Below are positions 49,307 through 62,539 of a DNA stretch of 64,000 nt, piece after piece. Position numbers and translations under genes: made by a program. Position 1 is the first letter of the stretch. Each line of letters starts with the position of its first letter. Under the pieces are notes generated by a model that worked only from the letters and a program-made list of their open reading frames with translations, was not told the origin of the DNA and searched no databases. This stretch comes from Antitrichia curtipendula (taxonomy: Eukaryota; Streptophyta; Bryopsida; Hypnales; Leucodontaceae): positions 5,890,001 to 5,954,000 of the forward strand of contig OX579641.1 in the NCBI GenBank assembly GCA_951230915.1, read 5' to 3'.

Positions 49307-52300
49307 AATTACCTAGAATTTTCTTTGAGCCTTTGATTACTCATCAATGCCGTCTTTTGACTAATTCATACCCTACCAACCATATGACAAACCACAATTG
49401 ATATCCTACAATAACTAATGTATGTGCAATTACAAGGCATATTGTGCAATGCCAAAAACATAATAAGCACGAGGTCAAATTAAATGCAGAAGTTCATAAA
49501 TGTCGAGACTGGAAGCTTGTAAAAGATGATACAACATGTAAGAAGTTAGGCTTAACACAAATATTACCCATCATGCATTAACTTCAAGGACAAAGAAGCA
49601 CAACAAGACCATACTTACAAAATTCCAACACCTAAAAGACTTATAAAAAAACAAATTGAAGGCAAAAATATGGCACAATTTCCATGAGCATAGGAATGAG
49701 GCTAGCATAAATACCTAGCAGTCCTTTTTTATCATAGATATTGACTATGGCTAACCACATATTTTGATAGATTTGCTCTTCCAAAATGTAACTCAATATT
49801 ATATGCCCAAAAAATGCTACAAATTCAAGTATTTTTCATGCAAAATTGCATGTCACAATACTCCACATAGAAAATATGTGGCACAAGATCGCGAGACACT
49901 ACTAAAAGCTCAACATATTATCAAGAAAAGTATTTTTTTAAGCATAGTCTCAACTGAAATTCATACACGTGCCAATATAAGAAGTGCAAAAGGTGAGAAA
50001 TAGTGCAAGGATACAAAAGTCATACCTTTGGCTCTCCTTCAATTGCAAAGATTGTGCAAAGAAGATCAAAGGGATAGGAATTAAAAGTAGCGACACATTT
50101 TGTTGAAGAACCCCTACATAGGACATCAATCCCAATTGTTGCGCTGCTATTACAAAAGTTTAGCGTATTAATCAACTGTTCAAATAAGGTTATGCATTGA
50201 CTATTTCCAAGAGGAGAATGGGACTCTATTACTGCACCTCAATTTTCCACTTATTCATTCTTCACAAGAAAATTCTAGTGACTATTGAAGAGAGTGCAAA
50301 CACACCCGTTGAATCATTTGGAGCAAGGCTTGTCACAAATCAAAAGGAAAGAAAAACGATTGGACATTCTTGCAATGAACTTGAGATGAGAGTCTTAACT
50401 TTTGATATCACAACAAACTAAATTGTAGTGAATGGCATTTGCAACAATAGTGCTAGAACATTTCCTCGTCACAGACCATGTCGACAAAGTACTTCAAAGT
50501 CACCAAAATGGACTAAAGGGAGGAGTGATCACCCCCGTTATTGGAATCCAGACTAATTGATGCAACACACCAAACATTTTATAAGCGACAAATAAAGTGA
50601 TCATTGTTTTTGAATACTTCAATGCTCCATAAAAAATTTGTACACATCTTTTCATGAAAAACAATTCATGTTACGATTCATGTTAACGATTGTATCAACG
50701 TTGTTACAATTCAATGACATTAATTCCAATGTAGCCAAATTCAATCCCTAAATCTAAATTTAGATCCAAAAATAGAATACACACAATAAACATTCCTTAA
50801 AGCCTCTCATTTACCCAAATTCATTCCTCACCTACAATGAATTGTGCAGCTTGCAATACGCCCTACGTATTTCCAGATTATGAGAGGAATCCTAGCATAG
50901 AATCTTTTATTTGTCGGTTCTTGTTGCACTTGCATTGCTGCACACCAACCAATTGTCTCCAAGTTTTTAATGCAACAATTTTTACATATGGCATATTTAA
51001 CTTCTTATGGACTATTCAATGAATTTTGGACTACGCATGATTTACACAAACATTGCAAGATCTCCCGATGTTTTGGATTGATCCCTTGATGAAAATTTAG
51101 ATCCTCCAGTGCTCAATTGAGAGATCCCTTGATGACTAGTATGAATTCTGGACTTTCAAAAGTCCAAAAGCAGTTAAATACGCCATCCATCCTATCCACA
51201 TCTATTGCTCAACGTAAGCAATTGGCCTAAGCCAATGTAAGGACATCCAATTTAATACTCCTTCAAATTTAGACTTCCAAAAGTAACATTGCTTTTAAAA
51301 GAACTTCATGGAACTAAAAGATTTCAATCTACAACTACTAAGCCTTCTATACAGAAGAGACTAACTCAACAACTTCAATAGAAAAAAGAAAGAAGTGATC
51401 TAGCTCACTAATCAACACACATCAATCAAAATTTCTATTTTTAAAAGCACAATACCGATCACAACCATTATCTAAGGGTATTGAATACAAGAAAAACACT
51501 AAAGGTCTTGTGGTACATAACAACCCAAAACAATGCAAAATGAAACAATGATGCACTAACCCCAAATTAGAGAATAAAAAAAAAGACCTAAAAGCAAATT
51601 TTGATGACGTCCAAGGGCAACACCACCTGCCATGGCACCATCACCGATCTTTAAGCTTTTGGCATAGCCACCCACCATCATTTTCCCTCTTTCCTTGCTT
51701 TGCTCTACTATGGTGAACCCTCAAACCCTTCTTTGAATTTTCTTTTAGAAATTTGAAGAGAAATTCACAATAGTACAAATTCTTTAATTGTTTATATCGG
51801 TCATGCAAAAGGAAAGCGGACTGCAACTCCCATGAAGATACTATGTCGTCTACAGGCCACGCACCTTGTCTATCGCCATTACTAGGGATAAAACCCTAGG
51901 AACCACACACAACAACAAAGCCTATGACCTTCTCTAAATTACTTAAAATGGACACAAGAATATCCGGATTTGGACTTTGGACAACCAAAATAAACCCCAT
52001 TATTTAGAAGCAAGCTCAAAATCAAAAAACAAATATTGTAGAAGCTTAGCAAATCATACTTCAAAAAAAAATTGTGCAAATAGTATGGTAAATAATGAAA
52101 TCTTGGATGTGTCTTCAAATATTATATTTAAAAAACAAATTAGGCCCTAAAAAAAAGCCAAAGTCATCCCTTAACAAGTGACCCAAAGCTCTAAATTCTT
52201 TTTTGAAAATTTTAGAGTTTAAAATGAACCACCATAATAATCAACCAAAATTTATGAATTTATAGATTTGAAAAGTCTTATTAAGTTTTGCTATTGTATT

Positions 52301-53668
52301 CCAAATTTGAAACATTCATTATTCATTTGAAATTGATCAAATACATAATTCAATATAGTAATAAACCAAAGGCAAACATTTTAGTTAGTTTACATCAAAA
52401 GCAATTGGCTTCAATAGCTTTCATAAATGGATTATTAACTAGAAAGTTCATGTTGGATGTGTAAGGTTTAATTCTAGTACTCCATTGAAAATAATACCTA
52501 CTCATAAATTCATTTTATAATCTACCATATTCCATTCTATAAGAAGGATGTATAAATGTGAAAATAAATGAATATGGGAAGTGTGCAAAGGATTCTATAC
52601 CATCTTTAGTTATCTCCCACTTCTAATGTTTTTTTAATTACTGTCATTTTATATAAATTACAAAATTATTCTACAATCCAATATAACCATATCCAATTTG
52701 GAGTACATAGATTGTGACATTAAGAAGTCTAGGTGGAAAATAATAATTAAAGTAGATGAATCTTTATGTGTGAAAATTATAAATAAACAATTGTAACTCA
52801 TATAACAATTCATATAGAGCATTTCTTTCTATTCTTTCATAAGAGAAGAAGAATAGCTCTAGGTGTTGGTTTATAGACCAACGTGAATGAAAAATCTATT
52901 AGAGGTAGTTCTACTATCTAAGTTATATCGTAGAGGCATATGTAGCTAGAATACCGCTATTTTTAGTCAAAAGTAAATTCTATGATGCATATTTGTAGCC
53001 ATAGGGTAATAGCATGTAGCTAGTTATCATTATTAAAAAAATTATGTTCTACTTGATATATTACAAGATTTTTGTTGAAGTTTTCTCTAGTTAGATGAAA
53101 TGCATTTTTCACAAACAATCATCATCCTTCTAATGGATGATTGAGCATTTTGAAGGTAAAATAATAGTGCTATCTATTATAAGTTGGTCACTCTCTACAT
53201 GAGCCAATATTTCCTGCCAATGGATGTGTTAAGCTGGGTCCTCCAAAAAATTGCACCTTGCCTAAAAATGCTCTAGATACATCTCCAAACTCAATATGCA
53301 CCTATGTAGAAGAAACAGTTCCCAAATTTCTACCAAAAAAACTTTGACCCTTCACAATCTTTGCATATTGTATTCAAATGTCACATTCTTTTATGGATTG
53401 GAACTTTCTTCCACTTGCCAACAAGAAAATATAAAAATAGTTGACCATTCTAATAATATTAGTAATTGCATGACATTAAATTGTGCATTCAAAGGTGGGC
53501 CCACACTAATGTGGCCTAACATGCTCTACCAAGACATTGTTGAGCGGGTGAGTGTAGGACTAGGATCCCATAGGACCACCGCCAAAGAAATAGAAGACGA
53601 TGATGACAACCATCCACGTCCTTCACATGGTGACACGTTGAGGGTTTAAGGTAACAAGTTAAGGATTT
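49307..53668. other. AT-rich spacer
   Basis: No gene is recognisable. The ORF at 53296-53649 (117 codons) has a plausible acidic end (KEIEDDDDNHPRPSHGD) but no known family, and I do not call it. Confidence 0.45.
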
Positions 53669-54440
53669 ATTTATTTTTTAAATATTAGCGTTTTGGTGTC
53701 GTGTAGTCTAATTTAACTATCCCATATGGGTTGTTTTACCTCCTACCCCCCCCCCCTCATGTATATAATGAGCTTGTCTTCTCAACTCAAAATGTAAATA
53801 ATAAATGGCTTTTGAAGAAAAGTGAGGTAGATATGACATCATGCCACATCAATTTGGGCCATTTCAAATGGAGAGTTTAATGTCCTTCAAAGCAAGACAA
53901 CGTCCAAACAATTTTTTCAAGTTCTACTAAAACATCATTCTGCAGTGCAATTCAAACAACATTTTTTGAAGTTCTTATAAGACATATAAAGTTCCACCCA
54001 CATCCATCTCTTGACCCCGTACTTCACGGCAATTTCATCATTCTACGGGTCTTGCATAGGATGGACACTTCAATTGTTTTAGGGTTATTAAAATTTTCAT
54101 TTATAGGAAGCCTTGATATTTACATGTCCTACAAGAACTTCAAAAAATGTTGCTTGAATTGCGCCACAGAGTGATATTTTAGTAGACTTTGAAAAAATTG
54201 TTTGGACGTTATCTTGCTTTAAAGGATGTTAAATTGTCCATTTGAAATGGGTCCAAATTGATGTGGCATGATGTCACATCTATCTCACTTTTCTTCAAAA
54301 GCCATTTATTATTTGCATTTCAAGTTGAGAAGACAAGATCATTATATATATGAGGTATAGAAGTAGGTAAAACAACCCATATGGGATATGTAAATTAAAC
54401 TACAGGACACCAAGTCACTTATACTTTAAAAAACAAACTA
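53669..54440. repeat. Inverted-repeat element, arms of about 315 bp
   Basis: The arms 53669-53985 and about 54128-54440 are reverse complements with some divergence. The outer part reads TTGGTGTC(G/C)TGTAGT, followed inside by CCCATATGGGTTGTTTTACC. Part of the arm recurs at about 22205-22245, so it belongs to a dispersed family, probably a MITE. Confidence 0.8.
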
Positions 54441-55074
54441 TATCTCTAATCTGCCACCCTAAACCCTAAATCCATCGCCCTGCGGAGGATGTGGCTGGTC
54501 GTCGTCCTCATCCATCTCGGTGGCGGCGCGGTCCTGCAAGATCACGGACCTATGGAGTCGCGGTCCTACACCTACACACTTGGCCGAGCCCCACGGACCA
54601 TGTCAAGCCATACCAACATGGACCCACCTTCAAATGCACAATTTAGCATCCCATGTAGTAACTATGCTAAATAGTGAAATTAGGTTGCTCCATACTAATT
54701 TCTCAACATTCTACACTACATAAATTGTTTATTTATTGTTTTTTTACAAGAATTTATTACTTTTGAATAAACCATTGTTTTAACTGGGATTCATGAACCT
54801 CCATGTGTATAAACGGAAATATCTGTAGAAATATTTGTTGACTTTGATGGCTTGTAAAGTAATTTTCTTGAAATAAGGCCACCTAATTGTTAAGGCCACC
54901 TAATTTCACAGTTAGTGTAGGCATAGTAGCAAAAAGTGACGGTTTTGAGTATAAGTATATAGGGAAGAAATCAATTATACCTCTAGTTGGGGGGAGGCAA
55001 CTTAGCTGGTAAACAATGGTCGGGTTGAACTAGCCCCCTCACTTGTCCTGCCAAAGTCCATCCAGAGGTGCATA

Positions 55075-55200
55075 TAAAAAAAAAGCCCCCTATTTTGTGC
55101 CGTGTAAAATCTATTTTCTATACCCACCCACCCACTAATTTGTAGCTAATTTGGGGTCTCTGATTGCAAATATGACTTCAGAATTTGCCAAAAAAAAAAT
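55075..55200 (+). repeat. Dispersed repeat family B, copy 2
   Basis: AAAAGCCCCCTATTTTGTGC, then CTAATTTGGGGTCTCTGATTG and ATTTGCCAAAAAAA, match the reverse complement of 21535-21665. Confidence 0.6.
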
Positions 55201-55993
55201 CATACATGGAAAATATAAAAATTTCAGGGTTTTCCCAGGGGGAGGGTCAGTTCACCCCAGCCCGATAAACAATGTTATGAGGGGTACCCAACTTATTCCC
55301 ATTGAGAAAAGGGCATGGAGTCCACTCATTCATTGCCCATTGTTGGTCTACTTTTTATTGAAACAAGCAAAACTAATAATCCAACAATATTAAAAAAAGA
55401 CAAAAATGCAGGATTTGAGTGACTTTTAATCTGTATAACTGACTGAGTTTCCAAGGGAGCTGCGAAAAGCAGGGATCATAAGTCTTGTGTGGAGTACTTG
55501 AAAAATGAGGTTGTGGTACGGTACAAAGCTCAAGGGGGGGCTCCTTTGCCAACCATGTGGGGGGGTGGGGGGGTACTTGGAACTACCCCGATATGCTGGT
55601 AATCTGCACAGATTTGGCTGATATTGTGTGGTACTAAGGCACTGGAGCTGCTTTTTCACATGGTCCAACTTTTACAGGTGTACAACATGTGGTATTGTAG
55701 AAGGAAAAAATGGGAAATTCTTTCAGGTCAAATCTACGATTCTGTAAGTTACAATATTAAGATGGAAAAAAAAACCCAAAATCGTCAGTTTACCCACTAA
55801 GTACAGACAAGTAAACTTCTATTGGAAAGTCATAACATTGTTAACCGCGCGCGATTGCACTCCCTCTGACATGAGGTATAATCCCCCCTTGGATGCCTGG
55901 GGGAAAATTTTAGTTATAATTGAGTACATCCAATTGGTTTGGAGATCCCTGTAGCTCTGACAAGACCATATCGACGAATGGGGGGAGCAAAAG

Positions 55994-56021
55994 CCCCCCC
56001 CCCCCCCCCCCCCCCCCCCCC
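55994..56021 (+). repeat. Poly-C tract, 28 bases
   Basis: An uninterrupted C-run followed at once by GGGG. Its length is probably not reliable in any sequencing read. Confidence 0.9.
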
Positions 56022-59000
56022 GGGGAAGGTTAATAATGTTATGGTGTCTCCCCAAAGTACAATTAACCCCCAAAGCATCAAAGTGCGTTTTTTGGGCAAC
56101 AAAAGCGATTATGGGCAGCTCAGTACAAATGGAATTTTTTTTTCCCCTTTGAATTTTCACACAACACTTTCCTAAGGTGTAGCTATAAGACCCAACATTG
56201 TCAAAAAGTTATTGAATGATATGTAGTTTTCATCGCTTAGCGGGTAGCTTAGGCACCCATAAAAATTTCTTTAAATAATCACTTTATTGAAGAAAATAAA
56301 AATTTGAAATTGGTTTTCTAGATTTGTATATACATGGAAAACTTTGAATCATTCCATTTTGATTAATGAGATGAAAGTTATAAGGAGTTTTAGTTGTAGG
56401 TAGTTTACAAGTAGTTATGAAATCTCTATTCTAAAAATAAACTTTGAAGTCCTTTATTTTACTCAATTTTTTATATTTAAAAAATTAAAAATAAATTAAA
56501 ATTTAGACTGTTTATTACAATATTACAACCATTGGGATTGGCATTTTTCAATTCCATAAATAAATGGTTAACAATTTAGTATTTTGAATAATTTTCTACT
56601 TCTTTCTACCTACTATTTTTTTCCTATATGTTGTACAATTCCAAATGATCTAAATTTTTTCAAGCATGTATGGTAGAAACACCCATTGTCGATCACTTAA
56701 GCAATTTTGCATATGTTTTGGAGCAATAGAAGGTAAAATGAATTTACAGTCTTGTAGGAAGATAGAAATTTTGGGCATTGCCAAGTTTTTATGATTTTTT
56801 TCCTTAAATTGAATTTACTATGAATTTTGGAAGCCAAAAGTTGGCCTCAACTTATACCCAAGATATAGAATCTTCCAATTTTGACCATTCCATAACTACT
56901 TTCCCACTCACTGCTTCATGCTTTCCTTGCTCACTAAATCAAGACATGTGTCATGATTTTATAGTGCCAACCTTGCAAAAGAGAAAAAATCACATTTCAA
57001 ACTATGGTTGGAATCTGTACTAGCCTTGGTTGGAAATAGCTGCCCCGTACATGTTGATTATTGATGGCTAATTGGTAATGGGTGGTTCTACCATAGTCAA
57101 CTTGCCTTGAAGAATGAATCCAAAGAGTTAAAACCATTTTGGAATTTTTTTCATAAGGATCTAACCTTGTGAAGTGCAGTTGCCTGTTTTTTTGTAGGAA
57201 CAAAAAAAAGGATTTTTTTACTTCTAGCACTAATATCTTGCAATCTACATGGTGGAATTTTCTGAAATTTTTTCCACATCTTCTCAAACCAACATATTAC
57301 AAGAGCCTACAGTTATATAAGTCCAAAAATGTTTTTTTTTCTAAAATTTGGTAATTGTATTAGAAATGGCAGTTTTGGAGCGTTTTTGGTGAGAACATGG
57401 TCATAAACCTCAAAGGGTTAAATATTCCCATATTTAAATGTAATTGGTTGACTATTGATTTTGGTTTTATAACTAGGCTAAAGTAGTCAAACTCTTTCCA
57501 ACTGCCACCTATTTTTGCTATTTAGGGTGTTTTGTTTCCGATTAGTTGTGGACTATGGTGACAGGTCACATGATTAGGTGATAGCTCATAGAGCACAAAT
57601 GTTAGGGAGGTGTACATTGAAATCATACAATGATCACAAGATGTACATTGGAAGCCACAATCATCACTTACATTGAAACATGGTTCATTTTGTAATCAGC
57701 CTATGGTTGCAAATGCAGTGACCTATATAACAAGAATTAGTTTTACAAAATCTTTACAAAAGAAACTCATAACCAATTTGTTTTTGAGGGAAAAAAAAAC
57801 AATTCAAAGAACCCTCCTTAAATCCATTTCTCCATAGGGGGGATTTTCCCTTCACCATTTGCATACTGGAAATATGATAAACTGCTTAAATGTTTGGAAA
57901 GAGGTTGGCTACCTAATGCGACGGTTTCAATGCTCTAGGGAGCTTCCACTTTGAAAATTCTAAATTATTATTTTTTAAATTCTAAATTTTAAATTGATGA
58001 TACTACAAAAATATATTTTTCTCTTAAAAAAGGTGCCTTCAACTATATTGAATTGCTTATTTTGACGGTTTTGGATGTTTTCACCTTAGTTTCCTAAGAT
58101 TTGTGTCCAACATGCATGAGCACTTTTATCGCACCTATCACACTTCATCTTTAATCATATTTAGTCCGCTTCACAGTATTTTCTCAACATTGTATACTGA
58201 TTTATTGGATCACTCAGAACAATTAATTTTGAAGAAAATAAAAGCAATTTTGAATTTCCATCACATAATCATGCTGTAATATTGAAACCTGTAAAAAATT
58301 TACAGCGCCTGGAGCATGGTGCGCTGTATCAAGGTCATTTCTACAAACATGCTTTTCTAAGATGCTGGGCCTCAAATGGGAACTTTGTGAAAGTCATCAT
58401 GAGGTCAGAAATGAACTCCAAAAGAATTGTATAGTGCTTAAAGTAGCAAATCCTGATAAAGAATTTTAGTACCTGTGAACATGGACTCGGATCGCCAGTT
58501 GGTACGTGAAAATGAACAGAGAGCTCCATGTTCTGCCAAGTTGAAGAGATCAACTGAAAACTCTTTAAATCAGGGTCAGGACTGATGTAGAAAAACAATA
58601 AAAAGAGGCTCAAAATAGAGAGTGCCAAAAATTGATCAATTGCCACAAAAAGCTGCACTTGAAATCTCAAAGAAACAGCCAGTGCACGTAGGCACCTGAG
58701 ATACTTCATTGGATATGGTCTCTTTAGACCTCAAAATGATCAGAATACAGAGTGTTTTACAGGATATGTAACATGGAACAAAGCGCCCACAATCAGTCAG
58801 CCGGGAGCCTCACCATTCATGAAGACGTTTGATATTAAGAATCAATCACAAAAAAGGGTAAGTTAGTACCACACCCGAACTTCCCCCCACTGCCTATGGT
58901 ATCTACCGCCTTCTCAGAAACGAATGTCACTATTCTGACAAGAAGCATCCTACTTGCTAACCTGTATGGTTTTAACCCAAATTCCTAGTTATTTTTTAAC

Positions 59001-59078
59001 TAACCCAAATCATCAGCTTTTTGTTTTAGTATTCACCCGTGGCTGGGGTCAGTTTCATCTGTACGCTTGCCATTCTCA

Positions 59079-61621
59079 TCAACTTGGCAACCCTGACTGT
59101 GAACTACTGGACTCCACAGCATCATTGGAGTCATTCTTCGTATTATTGAACTCCACGCCATTTTTGGGCACTTTGATCTCTAATAAACGTTCAACTGGAG
59201 TCCGACAAATTGGGCAACGATTGGTTTGGAATCTTAACACCTTGGCACATTCACTGCACATGCACTGAGACCCAGTAATAGCAAATGCGTTAGTAAAACA
59301 CAAAAAAAACGTTGACGAATATGTGGCAAGGTTGAGTTGTAAATCATCCCTAAATAAAAGACGATATCATGTGCGAGGCTTCAACCCCTACATGCCTACA
59401 AGAATTGTAGATCATTTAGGAAGGTACCAACAGGAGAAATCATGCCCTACATTTTTGAACAGGAAAAATGTGCGCTAGAAGTTCAATAATGCAACTATTA
59501 GCTTCCAAAGCGGACTAAAATCATTTTTAGTTCATTTAAGCACTTAGGGGTTAAAAGAATAATACATGCAGGTCAAACCAAAGCGAAAAAGACGGAAGAG
59601 AAGAGCCACAAAAAAACTGAAATCATCATAAAATTATCTAAAAGCATCACTGGTGGAAAAAGAAAAAAGAAAACAGTTGAACAACCGAACCGAACCGTAG
59701 AAACTCAAGGCCACATCAAGACTCTTAAATTCAAAATTAGCTCCACTATATGCAGAGAAGCACACCAGGTAGACAGAGAGGGCATACCCTAGAATATAAA
59801 ACAGCATTGAAAAAAAAACATTATTTAATGACGAAACAATGTATTTGTTGAATTGCACACCCAAAACGAAAAGTCTTACCATGTGTCGACAGGGTAGAAC
59901 AGTGGTATCCCGAGGCTCTGACATACACACGACACATTCTTTGCCAGCGTCAGTGCCGTCAAAGTTGGCCCCACCTCCACTGTTCTCGATTCCATAGATT
60001 TCCTGAAGCTCATATCTGACACCCTCAACCCAAATGATCTGCTTCACCACACGTATTTGGTACGTCTCATCGTCCTTCTTCTCAATGACTGCCTGTGTGA
60101 TCTGGGAGTGCACCCATTCCGGCAGGGCAGCTCCCAGGGGCTCGGCTGCCTCGGCATCTCGTGGAGGTTCATCAAGTGGGGGGGATTTGGGCACCGTCTC
60201 CAACCGGATCAACAACGGAAACACATTGTCTTCACCTCCTTTCAATAACTCTTCGTTGTCAAACAGAGCCAGCATCACACCTGTCTCTGGATCTTGCTTG
60301 AACTTCTGACCCAGCCCTTTCTCAAATTTGGTTCGCAGTGGTGTGTAGATGTGAGGCTTTGCTGGTGTCACACTGCAGTTTACGCCCTCCTTTGCAAGGA
60401 AGAATACACATATGCTGCACATGAAATTAATGATCAGTGTCTCAAGCAAAAATTGTATCACAGGAATTCACAAGAAAATTTGTACCATAAGAATACAAGA
60501 ATTCAAAAGGACTAAATGCTTTACAGCAAGAGAATTGTGAACAATATACCCTATCTAACATTCTAGTAATCAGTGCCAAACAACTTGGGTCATTAGCTAT
60601 TCAAGGGAGAATCAGGGTATCCAGATTCAGTGATCCTCTGAAATTGACACACTTCCAACACTTGAAAGAAAGTTTTCTGATTTGTGGGTCTAAGTCGATG
60701 TGGTTCAAGAGTTCCAGTCTTGCAATAAATGCCACATGATTCTAAAGTTGAACACTGTTGAGTCCAAGTGTCTATTGACATTACTAGTTCTCACATTACT
60801 TTTAGAGATTTATTTGACTTCAGTGTACCTTGAAAAGGTTGCCAGTCCAACACTGCTCAAGATTGTTATGCAAAATTGAACAATACGACTAGGAAAAAAA
60901 CGTAAAATTTCAAAAAAGACCAGTAGCCTAACAGCAAGAAATTAATGAACAATAACCCTAAAACGCACCATATTATCAAACCGGGTCTCAAAGAGAATTC
61001 TCATCACTTAAAGAAAAATTTCACAACCAAGATTTCGAAGCTCAAATATTATTCCAGCGTTGCCAGAACTATTAGTGCTCCAAAAATTGCCAGAACCACC
61101 CGATAATCCAACAATAAAATGAAAAATTGAGTTACTGACCTTCCAGCGACCGTTGCATCGAAAGTGAAAGCCACAAGGTAATACCCCGGATTCTTCTCGT
61201 CTTTCTCTAACCGCAGTGTGGCCTTCTTCAAATTCACGTCGTTCTGAATGGTATTGGCTTTCTGATGCTCCGCGACTTCCAAGACGCGTGGGGCGGGCAG
61301 AGGAGGAGGGGCATACGGTGGAGTCCTATACATTTGCGGCGGCGGCAGGTTCATCATGTACTGCCCATTGCTTTGAATAATGTTGTGCGGGAAATACTGA
61401 GGCGCCGGAATTGGGCCCCCCCCGCCATTATTGTAGGGAGGGTAAGGGTAGTAAGTTACTTGGGACGGGTAATTCGCCGGGGGTGGGGTTGGCGCAGCAT
61501 GACCACCGGGGTAGCCCGGCGGCACAGGGACAATTCGTGGCGGAGGAGGAGGCCCTCCGCTTGCAGGTCCAGGGTTCTGGGAGATACGGCTGTTGCGCCG
61601 ACTGCTTGACAAGTTCCCCAT
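59079..61621 (-). CDS. LOG2/LUL-type RING-HC ubiquitin ligase
   Basis: The closest family is the plant LOG2/LUL E3 ligases (relatives of animal MGRN1). In Arabidopsis LOG2 acts in amino-acid export control and stress responses at membranes. Exons on the minus strand are 61621-61140, 60414-59880 and 59264-59079, giving 400 residues. The start [12 protein letters not shown] carries an N-myristoylation signal (Gly2), as in the family; an upstream in-frame ATG lacks this. Residues 15 to about 115 are Pro/Gly/Tyr-rich. The DAR2-type central domain follows ([37 protein letters not shown]). The RING is intact: Cys321-x2-Cys324, Cys336-x-His338, Cys342-x2-Cys345, Cys356-x2-Cys359. The tail is Ser/Asn-rich. 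No lesion is seen. Confidence 0.93.
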
Positions 61622-62242
61622 AAAGCTCCTCACAAACACTCAAAAAAAATTCAAAATCGCTGCTCTAAACACGAACCTATCTGTGTCTATCTAGTAATAA
61701 GTTTGCTATTTTCTTTGATCTTAATCGGTGTTTCCTTTCTATTTGCTTTCCTTCTAATTCGGCTTATCGGGAGACATCCAATTCAATTCAATTCCCCCTT
61801 TGAGGTATTCCTACCATCCTCTCTCGCGATCATAGATCTACCAAAATTCGACCGCTCGGGAACGAAAACTGCAATACGGAAACGTCAACGACAATACCTG
61901 ACGCGACCATCACGCCATCCGCGACCACTCGCCATTTGAACAAAAGAAAAAAAACTCAATCCACTGTCTCCGCCTCAGTTGTGCTCACATCTATAACAAC
62001 CTCCGTCCTCAATCATCGCCACAAAGCCACGCTGCGTGCAATTCTTCCAAACTCCAAAAACAACGTCCAAGAGCGCACCGGAAACAAACCCCAACAACTT
62101 CCTGTACAAGAAACCTCGAGACTTGATGTAAAAAAAATCGGAGAAGAAGTGCCGGTACAGGCAATCTGACAGGTGATTGTGGGAAGGAAATCTGTAGGGA
62201 AGCAGCGACGAGTGATCGAAGAAGCCAGAGAGGGAGGACCCC

Positions 62243-62338
62243 GACGAGCGCGTGAACACGGAACTGAGTGGGCGGTGTGATGCTATGGGCCAATGGCACA
62301 CCGCCCCACTCAGTTCCGTGCCATTGAGCTCGCTCGTC
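62243..62338. repeat. 96-bp hairpin upstream of the RING ligase, CCAAT in the loop
   Basis: CACGGAACTGAGTGGGCGGT plus GTG (62257-62279) pairs with 62297-62320 (one-base indel). Outside it GACGAGCG pairs with CGCTCGTC. The loop holds GGGCCAATGG. It lies about 620 bases upstream of the ligase start, in GC-richer DNA. Confidence 0.75.
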
Positions 62339-62539
62339 TACATTCATCCATCTTCAATTCATCCTTGGTTTCGTCAAAAAAGGAAATCGGGAGGAAAAGG
62401 AGATGCTGGTCTGGAAAGAAATCTTTCGAAAGACGATTCTCGTCGAGGAAGAAACGGACGGGAGAGATGGACGAAGAAGTTTTCGTCGGGGTGGCGATGT
62501 ATCTCGTTTATTTTCCTGGTATCCGGATCATTTATATAA

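Larger units (their letters stand above)
54441..59078. other. Spacer with repeats, no gene seen
   Basis: Includes family B copy 2, a poly-C tract, G-rich patches at 55530-55580 and long AT-rich DNA. The region next to the RING ligase (58.3-59.1 kb) is probably its 3' flank. Confidence 0.45.

Noticed and set aside
55819..56175. Gly- or Pro-rich ORFs around the poly-C tract
   Set aside because: They are translations of homopolymer C/G and not real proteins.
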